Assembly: GCA_036390995.1 (NCBI GenBank) | Contig: DASWAT010000173.1 | Coordinates: forward strand, 1-34,281 | Source of the DNA: DASQQQ01 sp036390995 | GTDB lineage: Bacteria; Actinomycetota; UBA4738; HRBIN12 | Reading direction: 5' to 3' | DNA: 34,281 nucleotides | Shown here: positions 1 to 6,021 of the stretch, piece after piece | How the letters are laid out: every line of letters starts with the position of its first letter | Numbering within the stretch: position 1 is the stretch's first letter | Translations under genes and position numbers: made by a program | Notes under the pieces: model-generated | The model's input: only the letters and a program-made list of their open reading frames with translations | Database searches by the model: none | Told to the model about the DNA's origin: nothing

Positions 1-229
1 TTGTGCCGAAGAACTCGAACAGGCTTCGGCCGACGTTCTCGCCCGGCTCAGCCCCCAGAGCCACCAGGCCGCCGCCCTCTGAGACGGTGAACCGGAGCTC
101 AGGATCGACGACCCACACGACCGCCGGCATCTGGCCAAGGAGCGGTCCCGCCAGGCCGCGGGAGACAAGCGGCGGCAACGCCTCGACCCGGGGCGGCGAC
201 GAACTCACCGAACTGCGGTCTCGGTCCAC
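1..229 (-). CDS. PAS-domain protein, N-terminal part (runs off left edge)
   Basis: About 76 residues are visible before the gene leaves the window. After a short proline-containing leader the protein reads LLGQMPAVVWVVDPELRF, then a GENVGRSLFEFF stretch. This is the usual opening of a PAS sensor domain (the hydrophobic 'MPAVVWVVD' strand followed by the E-x-G-R/S-L-F helix). The start is the GTG at 227-229, preceded by GAGGGG about six bases upstream. PAS proteins of this type usually continue into a histidine kinase, diguanylate cyclase or SpoIIE phosphatase, but the output domain is outside the window. The gene is bordered upstream by decayed genes, so whether it is intact cannot be judged. 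Confidence 0.6.
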   Translation of the reverse strand, partial: MDRDRSSVSSSPPRVEALPPLVSRGLAGPLLGQMPAVVWVVDPELRFTVSEGGGLVALGAEPGENVGRSLFEFFGT

Positions 230-383
230 GTTCTGCCCCTCGGCTGGACGGTTGGTGGAACCCCGGACGGGAGCCGGATATCCCCCCACCCTGGATGCTT
301 CGGCAGGGACCCCTGGGGGCCTTATGCCCACACCGGGCAGTCTCGTGTCGTTCAGGGGGCGGTCCCCCGCAGGGCTGACACGG

Positions 384-661
384 TCAACGCACGTCGGCCG
401 GGAACTTGCCGTCGATCTCAGCGAAGAAGGCCTTGGACAGCTGGAGGAGGTCCTCTTCGCTGAGCTTGATCTCATCCGCGACCTGATGCCCCAGAACCGA
501 GGTCGGGCTTACGTCTCCACGGCCGAGTCGAGCTGCGACCCCTTGGACCCAGAGAGTCCTCCGGCTGCGGACACGAGCTCCCTATAGGCGGAGATCTGCG
601 AGGCGATCCTCGATCGGCATGCGTCGATGTACTTCTTGTCATAGGTGTTCATGCACAGCAT
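384..661 (-). pseudogene. Small conserved-protein remnant with an internal deletion and frame change
   Basis: Two protein-like pieces lie in different frames on the same strand. The first starts at the ATG at 659-661 (GAGGAGGAG ribosome site) and reads MLCMNTYDKKYIDACRSRIA, continuing for about 50 residues to a stop near 509. The second, ending at the stop 384-386, reads TSVLGHQVADEIKLSEED and then QLSKAFFAEIDGKFPADVR. I recall a family of about 150-residue actinobacterial hypothetical proteins that begin with DKAYIDGCRA-like and end with LSKAFFAEIE-like sequence, so this looks like the two ends of one gene joined across a lost middle. That match is from memory; the frame break is seen directly. 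Function unknown. Confidence 0.5.
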
Positions 662-699
662 GGTGCTGCTCCTCCTCGTCTCCGTGGATCCGTCCCAGG

Positions 700-813
700 A
701 CCGGATGGAACGAAGTGGCCCTGGTCCCCTTGGATGGGCCAGCCGAGCCTCTCGCTGTAGAACAGCTTCGCCCGGTCCAGGTCTCTGACTCAGAGCGTGA
801 TGACGCCGACGTG
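700..813 (-). pseudogene. VOC (glyoxalase-like) family remnant with in-frame stop
   Basis: Read on the minus strand from about 813, the sequence gives VGVITL, a TGA stop (790-792), then VRDLDRAKLFYSERLGWPI. This is the standard opening of a vicinal-oxygen-chelate protein (beta strand, then 'V-D-L-x-R-A-x-x-F-Y-x-x-x-L-G'). The stop replaces the residue normally between the strand and VRDL. The match fades after about 40 codons, so only the first beta-alpha unit survives. Its 5' end directly abuts the ECF41 fragment on the other strand, which implies a rearrangement joined them. Confidence 0.55.
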
Positions 814-814
814 C

Positions 815-966
815 CGGTTCGATGGTGCCGTGGGCCTGGTGTGGATCCAGCACGGAGGGCCGCGGGTGATGTTCGGCTTCACGATCACACGCGGGAAGAT
901 CGTGGAGATCGGGATGGACCCCGAGCGCCTCCGCCAGCTCGACCTGGTGGTCTCAACGACTGACGA
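815..966 (+). pseudogene. C-terminal fragment of an ECF41-type sigma factor (SnoaL-like domain)
   Basis: The frame from about 815 encodes GAVGLVWIQHGGPRVMFGF, then TITRGKIVEIGMDPERLRQL, then DLVV. This resembles the last 50 residues of the SnoaL-like extension in ECF41 (SigJ-like) sigma factors, whose usual form is 'NGAxGxVV...GFTVxxGRIVxIDVxADPERLxxLDL'. The sigma-2 and sigma-4 regions are absent, and the fragment begins abruptly where the VOC remnant of the other strand ends. The frame continues without a break into the next remnant, so no stop marks its end. It cannot make a working sigma factor. Confidence 0.5.
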
Positions 967-991
967 GCCAGCCTACGTCCATCCTTCGCGC

Positions 992-1099
992 ATGTTCACG
1001 TGGGGAGAGTTCGCGAAGGTCGAGCCTGAGCTGGCGGCCTTTGGGCGGGCCGCCCGGGAGCACCACCCGCGTACCCAGCGACCGAGGCGCGTCGCGTGA
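992..1099 (+). pseudogene. N-terminal fragment of a pyridoxamine 5'-phosphate oxidase-like gene
   Basis: The ATG at 992 begins MFTWGEFAKVEPELAAFGR, which is the typical first helix of small actinobacterial PNPOx-like (split-barrel flavin-binding) proteins ('TWGEFxxxAPELAxxGR'). After about 20 residues the match is lost, and the frame stops at 1097-1099 after a basic tail. A CATCCT box lies six bases before the ATG, the spacing seen at leaderless starts elsewhere in this window, so even the old promoter may be preserved. Truncated and presumably dead. Confidence 0.45.
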
Positions 1100-1123
1100 G
1101 GTACGGCCATCCGCCGGAGAGGG

Positions 1124-1909
1124 CTACGGATCAGGACGTCGCGCTTCGATCGCGCGGTCCTGCCGGTCGCCGTCGCGATGCACGCGGATCTCCGAGAGGC
1201 CGACGTCCGCCAGCGCGGCCGCCACCTCGCCCGCCTGGTCGCCGCCGAGCTCCAGGAGCACGCTGCCGCCTGGGCGGAGCCAGCGCGCAACTGCTTCGGC
1301 GGCCCGCACGAGCATCGTCGTTCCGCGCGGTCCGCCGTCGAGCGCGTGACGGGGCTCGTTGGCGAGCACGTCCCTCGGTAGGAGGTGAAGCTCCTCGGCG
1401 GGGACGTAGGGAACCACGGCAGTCATGACATCGACGCGCCCGCGCAAGGACGGCGGCAGCGGCTCGTCGAGGTCGCCCACGAGGGCGCGGACGCCGTTCC
1501 GGCGGGCACATGCGACGGCCACCGGGTCGACGTCCGTGGCCACCACCGCCGCCCGCGGATGGGCCGATCCGAGGACGGCGGCCACCGCCCCACTGCCGGT
1601 GCACAGGTCGACCGCGATCCCGACGGCCGGCAGGAGAGCGGCCGCCCGCCGTGCCAGCGCCTGGGTGTGCGGCCTGGGCACGAACACCCCGGGGTCGACG
1701 CGGACACGAACGCCGCAGAAGCGCACAGACCCGGTGATCCAGGCCAGCGGCTCCCCGCGAAGCCGGCGAGCGATCAGCTCCTCGATCGGACCGACGCCCT
1801 CGCTCGATGCCCTGAGCAGCGCGTCGGCCTCCGCGCGGGGAGCGACGCAACCACCCTTCGCCAGCGCGTGGAGGACGCGCATCCGTTCCTCGCTCGTCGG
1901 CTCGTCCAT
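1124..1909 (-). CDS. HemK/PrmC-like putative protein N5-glutamine methyltransferase
   Basis: A 261-residue class I SAM-dependent methyltransferase. A helical N-terminal part (1-60) is followed by a 'FVPRPHTQALA' helix and the SAM-binding glycine loop VDLCTGSGAVAAVLG (residues 100-114). The acidic end of strand 2 is ATDVD (124-128). The catalytic NPPY motif that holds the target glutamine in PrmC/HemK reads VVPY here (165-168), followed by VPAEEL. This fits the PrmC-related subfamily, whose members carry a degenerate first half of the motif, rather than true PrmC next to prfA. The substrate is therefore uncertain. The start ATG has GAGGTG about ten bases upstream. It stands alone with no operon partner. 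Confident of fold, not of target. Confidence 0.85.
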   Translation of the reverse strand: MDEPTSEERMRVLHALAKGGCVAPRAEADALLRASSEGVGPIEELIARRLRGEPLAWITGSVRFCGVRVRVDPGVFVPRPHTQALARRAAALLPAVGIAVDLCTGSGAVAAVLGSAHPRAAVVATDVDPVAVACARRNGVRALVGDLDEPLPPSLRGRVDVMTAVVPYVPAEELHLLPRDVLANEPRHALDGGPRGTTMLVRAAEAVARWLRPGGSVLLELGGDQAGEVAAALADVGLSEIRVHRDGDRQDRAIEARRPDP

Positions 1910-2085
1910 GTCTTCGGTTCACCTCTCCCCGTCGCTCCGCCGCCCTTCTTCGTGCCGTCACCGACCGCGTAGAGGAGTCTCCCATGGGACCTGCGCGTGC
2001 GGGCGGCTGCGTCTCGGTCGTCGAACCGCCCGCCCGGCCCGGTTGCTAGATGGCCTACCCGGGATCCGATGGCGAGCACCGGCAG

Positions 2086-2123
2086 ACGCTGAACGGCGTA
2101 TCGTTCACATGAGGGTTCAGCGT
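2086..2123. promoter_or_regulatory. Inverted repeat in the cold-shock gene leader
   Basis: ACGCTGAAC (2086-2094) and GTTCAGCGT (2115-2123) are perfect 9-base complements separated by 20 bases. They lie about 90 bases before the cold-shock start codon. In RNA this would form a stem in the 5' leader; in DNA it could be a repressor site. Leader structures control translation of cspA-type mRNAs in other bacteria, so the RNA reading is attractive but unproven. The rest of the 300-base gap 1910-2211 shows no coding signal. Confidence 0.4.
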
Positions 2124-2211
2124 TTCGCGTTCTTTGGAGCAGTTCCCTCACCGGCAACGAGCCGGAGGCTCAGTACGAGGGTCGGGACGGCGAGGGAAGG
2201 AGGGGATCGCC

Positions 2212-2415
2212 GTGGCAACTGGCATCGTGAAGTGGTTCAGCTCCCAGAAGGGCTACGGTTTCATCTCGCAGGAGAACGGCCCCGATGTGTTCGTGCATCA
2301 GAGCGCGATCCAGGGCGAGGGGTCCAAGGGCCTAGAAGAGGATCAGAAGGTGGAGTTCGACCTCACCGAAGGCCCGAAAGGCCCGCAGGCTGCGAACGTC
2401 AGGCCCGCAGGCTAG
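2212..2415 (+). CDS. Cold-shock protein (CspA family)
   Basis: A 67-residue single cold-shock domain that binds single-stranded RNA or DNA and melts secondary structure. Both RNP motifs are present: KGYGFI (RNP1, about residues 13-18) and DVFVHQSAI (RNP2, about 28-36), with the usual GIVKWF opening and a C-terminal QAANVRP strand. The start is the GTG at 2212 with a strong GGAAGGAGGGG ribosome site. Extending the frame further upstream would give a sequence unlike the family. It has a long leader with an inverted repeat and no operon partner. Confidence 0.95.
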   Translation: MATGIVKWFSSQKGYGFISQENGPDVFVHQSAIQGEGSKGLEEDQKVEFDLTEGPKGPQAANVRPAG

Positions 2416-2552
2416 TCTCCACCGTCTCCGAGCAGGCGCCTCGGTTCCGGCGTCTGGAGCAGGGCTCGGGGATCTGCGGGGCGCCACCGAACAACGAGTC
2501 TTCGTTCGAAACCTATGCCCGTCCGAGCCAGGGGCGCAAGACGTGTCCGGTC

Positions 2553-2786
2553 TCAGAGGTTCAGCACCGGACACGTCACGGTTCGCGTGATCCCGGGGAC
2601 GGCCTGGATCGGCACGAGGACCGTCCGCTTCAGATCGGCGAGATCGCTCGATTCCACCAGGGCGATGACGTCGTAGGGACCGCTTACGGCCTGGGCCTCG
2701 CTCACCCCGGGGATCTGCCCCACCACGTGGGCCACTGCCCCCGACTGGCCCACCCGGGTCTGTATCAGCACGTAGGCTCGGATCAT
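2553..2786 (-). CDS. Stand-alone Lrp/AsnC ligand-binding (RAM) domain protein
   Basis: A 77-residue protein consisting only of the RAM/AsnC effector-binding fold: the MIRAYVLIQT strand, then GQIPGVSEAQAVSGPYDVIA, then LADLKRTVLVPIQAVPGI and a TRTVTC strand. The DNA-binding helix-turn-helix of true Lrp proteins is missing. Such small proteins oligomerise and bind amino acids or act as partners for full-length Lrp regulators. The start at 2786 gives the family's usual first residues. A GTG at 2837 in the same frame would add 17 residues of low quality. GGTGGAG lies just before the paired ATG codons. The ligand is not predictable. Confidence 0.8.
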   Translation of the reverse strand: MIRAYVLIQTRVGQSGAVAHVVGQIPGVSEAQAVSGPYDVIALVESSDLADLKRTVLVPIQAVPGITRTVTCPVLNL

Positions 2787-2875
2787 CATCTCCACCGCCG
2801 ATGGAACCACATCATCCACCGACCGCCCCCTCGACACAAACGCCCCCCGTCCGTCGGTGCTCGCCCGGTGTCAGC

Positions 2876-3352
2876 TCAGTTCGCGGTGGGCATCAAGCGG
2901 TCACGGACCTCGGCCGGATCGAGCCCAAGGGCGGCGAGCAACTCGGCGGCGGGGTCGGGACGCTCCCGGGTCAGGATCGCGAGCAGGAGTTGGCGCGCGT
3001 CGATATACCGGGCTTTGGCGGAGCGCGCATCGTGGAGGCTGCGTTCGAGGACGGCCCGCGCACCGGAGGTGAGCGGAGGACGCCGACGAGCCTGGATGGC
3101 TCGTGGTGAGGAGCCGAGCTCGCCGACATCGATGCCGACAGCGGCCAGCGCAGCCCGGTCGAGCGCGGCCGAGGCAGCGCGCGCGGACTCGAGGTCGACG
3201 CCGAGGGCCCGGGCGGGCACGGAATGATGGTCGTGCAGGAGCCCGAGCAGGAGGTGATCGGTGCCGATGCGCCGGTCACCTCGCCGGTGGGCTTCTTCGG
3301 CGGCCGACGTCAGCACGATCCTCCGGGCGTCCTCGTTGAACCGCTTGACCAT
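2876..3352 (-). CDS. Clp N-terminal domain protein without ATPase
   Basis: A 158-residue protein made of a double Clp-N repeat: FNEDARRIVLTSAAEEAHR with GTDHLLLGLLHD, then a second half with ARAVLERSLHDARSAK and DARQLLLAIL. In ClpA/ClpC this region receives substrates or adaptors; the AAA+ and ClpP-binding parts are absent here. It may work as a free adaptor or decoy, which is inference. The start ATG at 3352 lies eight bases after the stop of the upstream helix-turn-helix gene, so the two are co-transcribed. Clp-N plus small HTH gene pairs recur in actinobacteria, which supports a functional link. Confidence 0.85.
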   Translation of the reverse strand: MVKRFNEDARRIVLTSAAEEAHRRGDRRIGTDHLLLGLLHDHHSVPARALGVDLESARAASAALDRAALAAVGIDVGELGSSPRAIQARRRPPLTSGARAVLERSLHDARSAKARYIDARQLLLAILTRERPDPAAELLAALGLDPAEVRDRLMPTAN

Positions 3353-3360
3353 GATGGCCC

Positions 3361-3561
3361 TCACTTCCCGTACTTCGCATGCACGGACTGGCGAGACACG
3401 CCGAGCGCGTCCCCGATCTGCTCCCACGACCAGCCCCGTTCCCTGGCGAGCCTCACCTGGGTCGCCTCGACCTGCTCAGCCAGGCGACGCAGCACGCCGA
3501 CCGCGCGCAGGCCCAGTCCGGGGTCGTCGGAGGCGATCCCCACCATCTCCTTCGGTGTCAC
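3361..3561 (-). CDS. Small helix-turn-helix protein, probable regulator of the Clp-N operon
   Basis: A 66-residue protein. Residues 20-40 form a helix (AVGVLRRLAEQVEATQVRLA), followed by a helix-turn-helix: GWSWEQIGDALGVSRQSVHAKYGK. This is the MerR/sigma-4-like 'W-x-x-I-G-x-x-L-G-V-S-x-Q' pattern of small actinobacterial HTH proteins. The start is GTG at 3561, placed seven bases after a TAGACT box and so probably leaderless. It is first in a two-gene operon with the Clp-N protein. Repeats of TGACAG around the promoter are candidate binding sites for autoregulation. Confidence 0.8.
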   Translation of the reverse strand: MTPKEMVGIASDDPGLGLRAVGVLRRLAEQVEATQVRLARERGWSWEQIGDALGVSRQSVHAKYGK

Positions 3562-3568
3562 GGCCGTC

Positions 3569-3598
3569 AGTCTACGCTGACAGTTTGTCGTCTGTCAA
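3569..3598 (-). promoter_or_regulatory. Consensus promoter of the HTH/Clp-N operon, leaderless
   Basis: On the minus strand a perfect TTGACA (3598-3593) is followed by 18 bases and TAGACT (3574-3569). The GTG start codon comes seven bases later, where transcription would begin. This is the clearest vegetative promoter in the window and predicts an mRNA that starts at or next to the start codon. Confidence 0.7.
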
Positions 3599-3611
3599 TC
3601 TAGCCTGACAG
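3577..3611. promoter_or_regulatory. Three-part TGACAG/CTGTCA repeat over the HTH promoter
   Basis: CTGACAG at 3577-3583, CTGTCA at 3592-3597 and CTGACAG at 3605-3611 alternate in orientation at similar spacing (8 and 7 bases between units). They form two overlapping imperfect palindromes across the -35 box and spacer. The position fits an operator for the small HTH protein encoded next door. This is inference from position. Confidence 0.5.
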
Positions 3612-3748
3612 GACGCTTTCCCCGGCCGGGTGCCCTCATGACCTTCACGGCCCGACCTTCTGGGAACCGGAACCGGCCGCTAGGAAAGAGAGTGACAGGA
3701 ACGCCTTCTCCGGCTTGACGGGGTTCGGCTCCCGCCCGTAGAGTCCGC

Positions 3749-3792
3749 AGCGAGAAACCGCTGGGGCCCTCGGGTTCTGGCGGTTTCTCGCT
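3749..3792. repeat. Long perfect hairpin in the 3612-3854 gap
   Basis: AGCGAGAAACCGC (3749-3761) is the exact complement of GCGGTTTCTCGCT (3780-3792), giving a 13-base stem with an 18-base GC-rich loop. It lies about 60 bases before the CDGSH gene and about 190 bases upstream of the HTH promoter, so it cannot terminate either gene of that divergent pair. It could be a dispersed palindromic element, a structured small RNA or the relic of a terminator. The rest of this gap shows no coding sequence. Confidence 0.55.
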
Positions 3793-3841
3793 TCCTCGAC
3801 CCGCTCGGCGCCGACTACCCCGGCCTCCTGACCACCTCGAG

Positions 3842-3847
3842 TACCAT
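3842..3847 (+). promoter_or_regulatory. Probable -10 box, leaderless start of the CDGSH gene
   Basis: TACCAT is followed by seven bases and the ATG of the CDGSH gene. No ribosome site is present in between and no clear -35 box is visible. Confidence 0.45.
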
Positions 3848-3854
3848 CCAGCGG

Positions 3855-4118
3855 ATGGAGGCCACGAACCGGGAGAGCGCCACCGAGATTCACGTCCGGC
3901 CGAACGGCTCCCTGAAGGTGTACGGCCCCGTGGTCGTCAAAGACGTGGACGGGAACGCATACGACCTGTCCGCGTGGCGCAAGCCCGACAAGCACGGCGA
4001 GCGCGTGAAGCTCTGCCGGTGCGGGCACTCGAAGACCAAGCCCTTCTGCGACGGATCCCACGTCGACGCCGGGTTCGCCTCGGAGCCGCGCGTGACCGAC
4101 GAGATCGCCCCGGCCTGA
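3855..4118 (+). CDS. CDGSH-type iron-sulfur protein
   Basis: An 87-residue protein with a single C-terminal CDGSH domain: C54-R-C56-GHSKTKPF-C65-DGS-H69. These three cysteines and one histidine are the complete ligand set of the redox-active, pH-labile 2Fe-2S cluster of mitoNEET-like proteins. The N-terminal half carries a short beta-rich GSLKVYGPVVVKD segment typical of bacterial members, whose physiological partners are mostly unknown. The gene has no ribosome site and seems to be read from a leaderless mRNA. Cytosolic; no signal or membrane segment. Confidence 0.9.
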   Translation: MEATNRESATEIHVRPNGSLKVYGPVVVKDVDGNAYDLSAWRKPDKHGERVKLCRCGHSKTKPFCDGSHVDAGFASEPRVTDEIAPA

Positions 4119-4160
4119 ACCGGCCCGATCCGTGACGGCGGCGTCTGCTATGAAGGGGGC

Positions 4161-4856
4161 ATGGCCGGCGCGGCATCCGTGGACGTCTACCTCGAGATGG
4201 GCGCGAAGCGCGTCTTCGCCGGAGCGATCGAGTGGCCGGGCTGGTGCCGGAGCGGACGCGACGAGACCGAGGCGCTCGACGCGCTCGACGCGTACGCCCC
4301 CCGCTACGCGGAGGTGCTTCGCGGCTCGCGGCTGGGGTTCCGGGCTCCCAAGACGTCGAACGGCCTGGAGATCACCGAGCGGCTGAAGGGCAACCCCACC
4401 ACCGACTGGGGAGCACCCGACGTCGCACCGGATGCGGACGGACGACCGATCGATCGCCGCGAGCTCGCACGACTCCGCAGGATCCTCGAGGCCTCGTGGG
4501 GTTCCCTCGATCGGGTCGCTGCGGCGGCCGAAGGCGCGGAGCTACGGAAGGGCCCGCGAGGCGGAGGTCGCGAGCTCGACGCGATCGTCGCGCACGTGAT
4601 CGGGGCCGAAGGCGCCTACCTCCGGCGGATCGCCGGGACGCCTCCGAAGGTGGACGACGCCGACCCGTCGGCGTCGCTGGACGACGTGCGCCGCGCCGTT
4701 CTCGATGGTCTCGAACGCGCAGCCTCGGAAGGGGTTCCCGAGACGGGTCCCCGGGGCGGCAAGATGTGGAGGCCCCGGTACTTCGTGCGTCGGGAGGCCT
4801 GGCACGTGCTCGATCACGTGTGGGAGATCGAGGACCGGGCGACCCGTTCCGCGTAG
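4161..4856 (+). CDS. DinB-like domain protein with an unusual N-terminal module
   Basis: A 231-residue protein. Residues 1-75 form a small alpha/beta module (VDVYLEMGAKRVFAGAIEWP, then GWCRSGRDETEALDALDAYA) with the feel of a HicB-like fold. The second part (about 100-230) looks like the four-helix DinB/YfiT bundle: LRRILEASWGSLDRVAAAAE, then a LDAIVAHVIGAEGAYLRRI helix and a terminal EAWHVLDHVWEIEDR helix with histidines that could bind metal. DinB-superfamily proteins include thiol-dependent S-transferases, but no specific activity can be given. The start ATG has GAAGGGGG just upstream. It converges with the BadF-type gene, 32 bases apart. Confidence 0.7.
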   Translation: MAGAASVDVYLEMGAKRVFAGAIEWPGWCRSGRDETEALDALDAYAPRYAEVLRGSRLGFRAPKTSNGLEITERLKGNPTTDWGAPDVAPDADGRPIDRRELARLRRILEASWGSLDRVAAAAEGAELRKGPRGGGRELDAIVAHVIGAEGAYLRRIAGTPPKVDDADPSASLDDVRRAVLDGLERAASEGVPETGPRGGKMWRPRYFVRREAWHVLDHVWEIEDRATRSA

Positions 4857-4888
4857 GACGAGCAGGCCCCCCGACATCCGGGCCGCGA

Positions 4889-5872
4889 TCAGGCCAGGCC
4901 CAGCGCCGAGCGGGTGGCCCGCGCGAGCTCGAGGCGGACCGGTGGGTCCGGCGGCGTCCCGGCGAGCTCCATGGCGAGCAGGGCAGCCCCGACCACCGGA
5001 GGGTCCTCGAGCAGGACCGTGACCGCGTTCGGAGCGACCGGCCGGACCACAGCATCCAGCGCATCCACGAGGAACGGGGTCCCGGTGCGGAAGAGGCCGC
5101 CGGCGAGCACCAGGTCGAACTCGAGCCGCTCCATCTTCAGCATCCGGACCACGTGCGCGGCGTTCGCCCCGAGCGCCTCTCCCGCCCGTGTCAGGATCCC
5201 GCAGGCAACCGCGTCGCCGTCCGCCGCCGCCCGGCTCACCTGCGGGGCGAAGGAGCTCGGATCGATGCGTCCGCGCCCGGCCGCCTCGATGAAGTCCACC
5301 ATGGACGCCGCGCCGGCCGCCTCGGGGAGCAGGCGCTCGAGCGCCGTGCCCGGTCCGAACCCAGTGAACGCTTCCGCCACGGCCGTCACCGCGGCGTCGG
5401 AGACCTCGGAGGCGCCCCCGAAGTCGCCGAAGACGGGGCCGAGCCCGAGAGTGCGGAACTCCCGTCCCTCCGGATCGCGTCCCGCCACGACCGAGCCCGT
5501 CCCCGCGATGACCACCACGCCGAACGGCCGGTCGGAGCCGACCCGGAGCGCGGCGAACGCGTCGTTCATCACCCTGCTCGGCTCCGAAAGGCCGAACGCG
5601 ATGGGGATGCCGCCGAGCCGTTGCTCGTCCACGGGGAAGTCCACCCCCGCCAGCGCGAAGACCGACGCCGCGATCGCCTCCGGCTCCAGGCCCGCGGCAT
5701 CGAAGGCCTCGCGAACGCACACGCGGATGGAACCGGCTGCCGCCTCGATCCCGACGTCCTCCCAGTTCGCGGAGTCGTGACTCGTGCCGACCCCTAGGCA
5801 TCGCCCGGAGGTTTCGGCGACGATCGCGTGCGCGTGCGATCCGCCACCCTCGACGCCCAGCACGGGCCCCAT
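4889..5872 (-). CDS. BadF/BadG-type ATPase, N-acetylglucosamine kinase-like
   Basis: A 327-residue ASKHA-fold protein. The phosphate-1 loop GVEGGGSHAHAIV (residues 6-18) has Glu where most sugar kinases have Asp. VVIAGTGSVVAG is the phosphate-2 region, followed by GLGPVFGDFGGASEV, a counterpart of the G-x-G-P-x-x-G-D-E-G-S motif in N-acetylglucosamine and glucosamine kinases. The C-terminal LVLAGGLFRTGTPF is the adenosine motif. It probably phosphorylates an amino sugar, but the GDFGG variant makes the substrate uncertain. A TAGCCT box lies seven bases before the ATG (leaderless), and a weaker SigB-like motif lies farther upstream. It is divergent from the methyltransferase at 6022. Confidence 0.85.
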   Translation of the reverse strand: MGPVLGVEGGGSHAHAIVAETSGRCLGVGTSHDSANWEDVGIEAAAGSIRVCVREAFDAAGLEPEAIAASVFALAGVDFPVDEQRLGGIPIAFGLSEPSRVMNDAFAALRVGSDRPFGVVVIAGTGSVVAGRDPEGREFRTLGLGPVFGDFGGASEVSDAAVTAVAEAFTGFGPGTALERLLPEAAGAASMVDFIEAAGRGRIDPSSFAPQVSRAAADGDAVACGILTRAGEALGANAAHVVRMLKMERLEFDLVLAGGLFRTGTPFLVDALDAVVRPVAPNAVTVLLEDPPVVGAALLAMELAGTPPDPPVRLELARATRSALGLA

Positions 5873-5879
5873 GGGTTGA

Positions 5880-5885
5880 AGGCTA
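5880..5885 (-). promoter_or_regulatory. Probable -10 box, leaderless start of the BadF-type kinase
   Basis: TAGCCT on the minus strand, seven bases before the ATG ending at 5870. No ribosome site is present between them. Confidence 0.45.
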
Positions 5886-5959
5886 TACCGCGCCCCGATC
5901 CCTCGCGGTTGCGGGCAGGTGCGGCCGTCCCGGAACGCCCGCAGGAAGTGGTACCGCGA

Positions 5960-5985
5960 ATACCCGGCCCGTCGGGTGCGCGAAC
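5960..5985 (-). promoter_or_regulatory. Weak SigB/SigF-like promoter upstream of the BadF-type kinase
   Basis: On the minus strand GTTC (5985-5982), 16 bases and GGGTAT (5965-5960) match the stress-sigma pattern except for one -35 base. It lies about 88 bases before the kinase ATG, so it would be a second, distal promoter. Confidence 0.3.
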
Positions 5986-6009
5986 GCCCGGCCGCTCGTC
6001 CGTGTCAGC

Positions 6010-6015
6010 TACGCT
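6010..6015 (+). promoter_or_regulatory. Probable -10 box, leaderless start of the homocysteine methyltransferase
   Basis: TACGCT is followed by six bases and the GTG start at 6022. No ribosome site is present. Confidence 0.45.
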
Positions 6016-6021
6016 GAGGCG

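Noticed and set aside
2121..2150. GTTT near the cold-shock leader as a SigB promoter
   Set aside because: No GGG(T/A)A block is present 15-16 bases downstream.
1425..3227. A 600-codon open frame on the plus strand
   Set aside because: It runs antisense through the methyltransferase, overlaps the cold-shock gene in another frame, and has the low-complexity Arg/Ser/Pro composition typical of antisense frames in GC-rich DNA.
3645..4061. A 138-codon minus-strand frame over the CDGSH gene
   Set aside because: It is antisense to the intact CDGSH motif and includes the long hairpin; no family resemblance.
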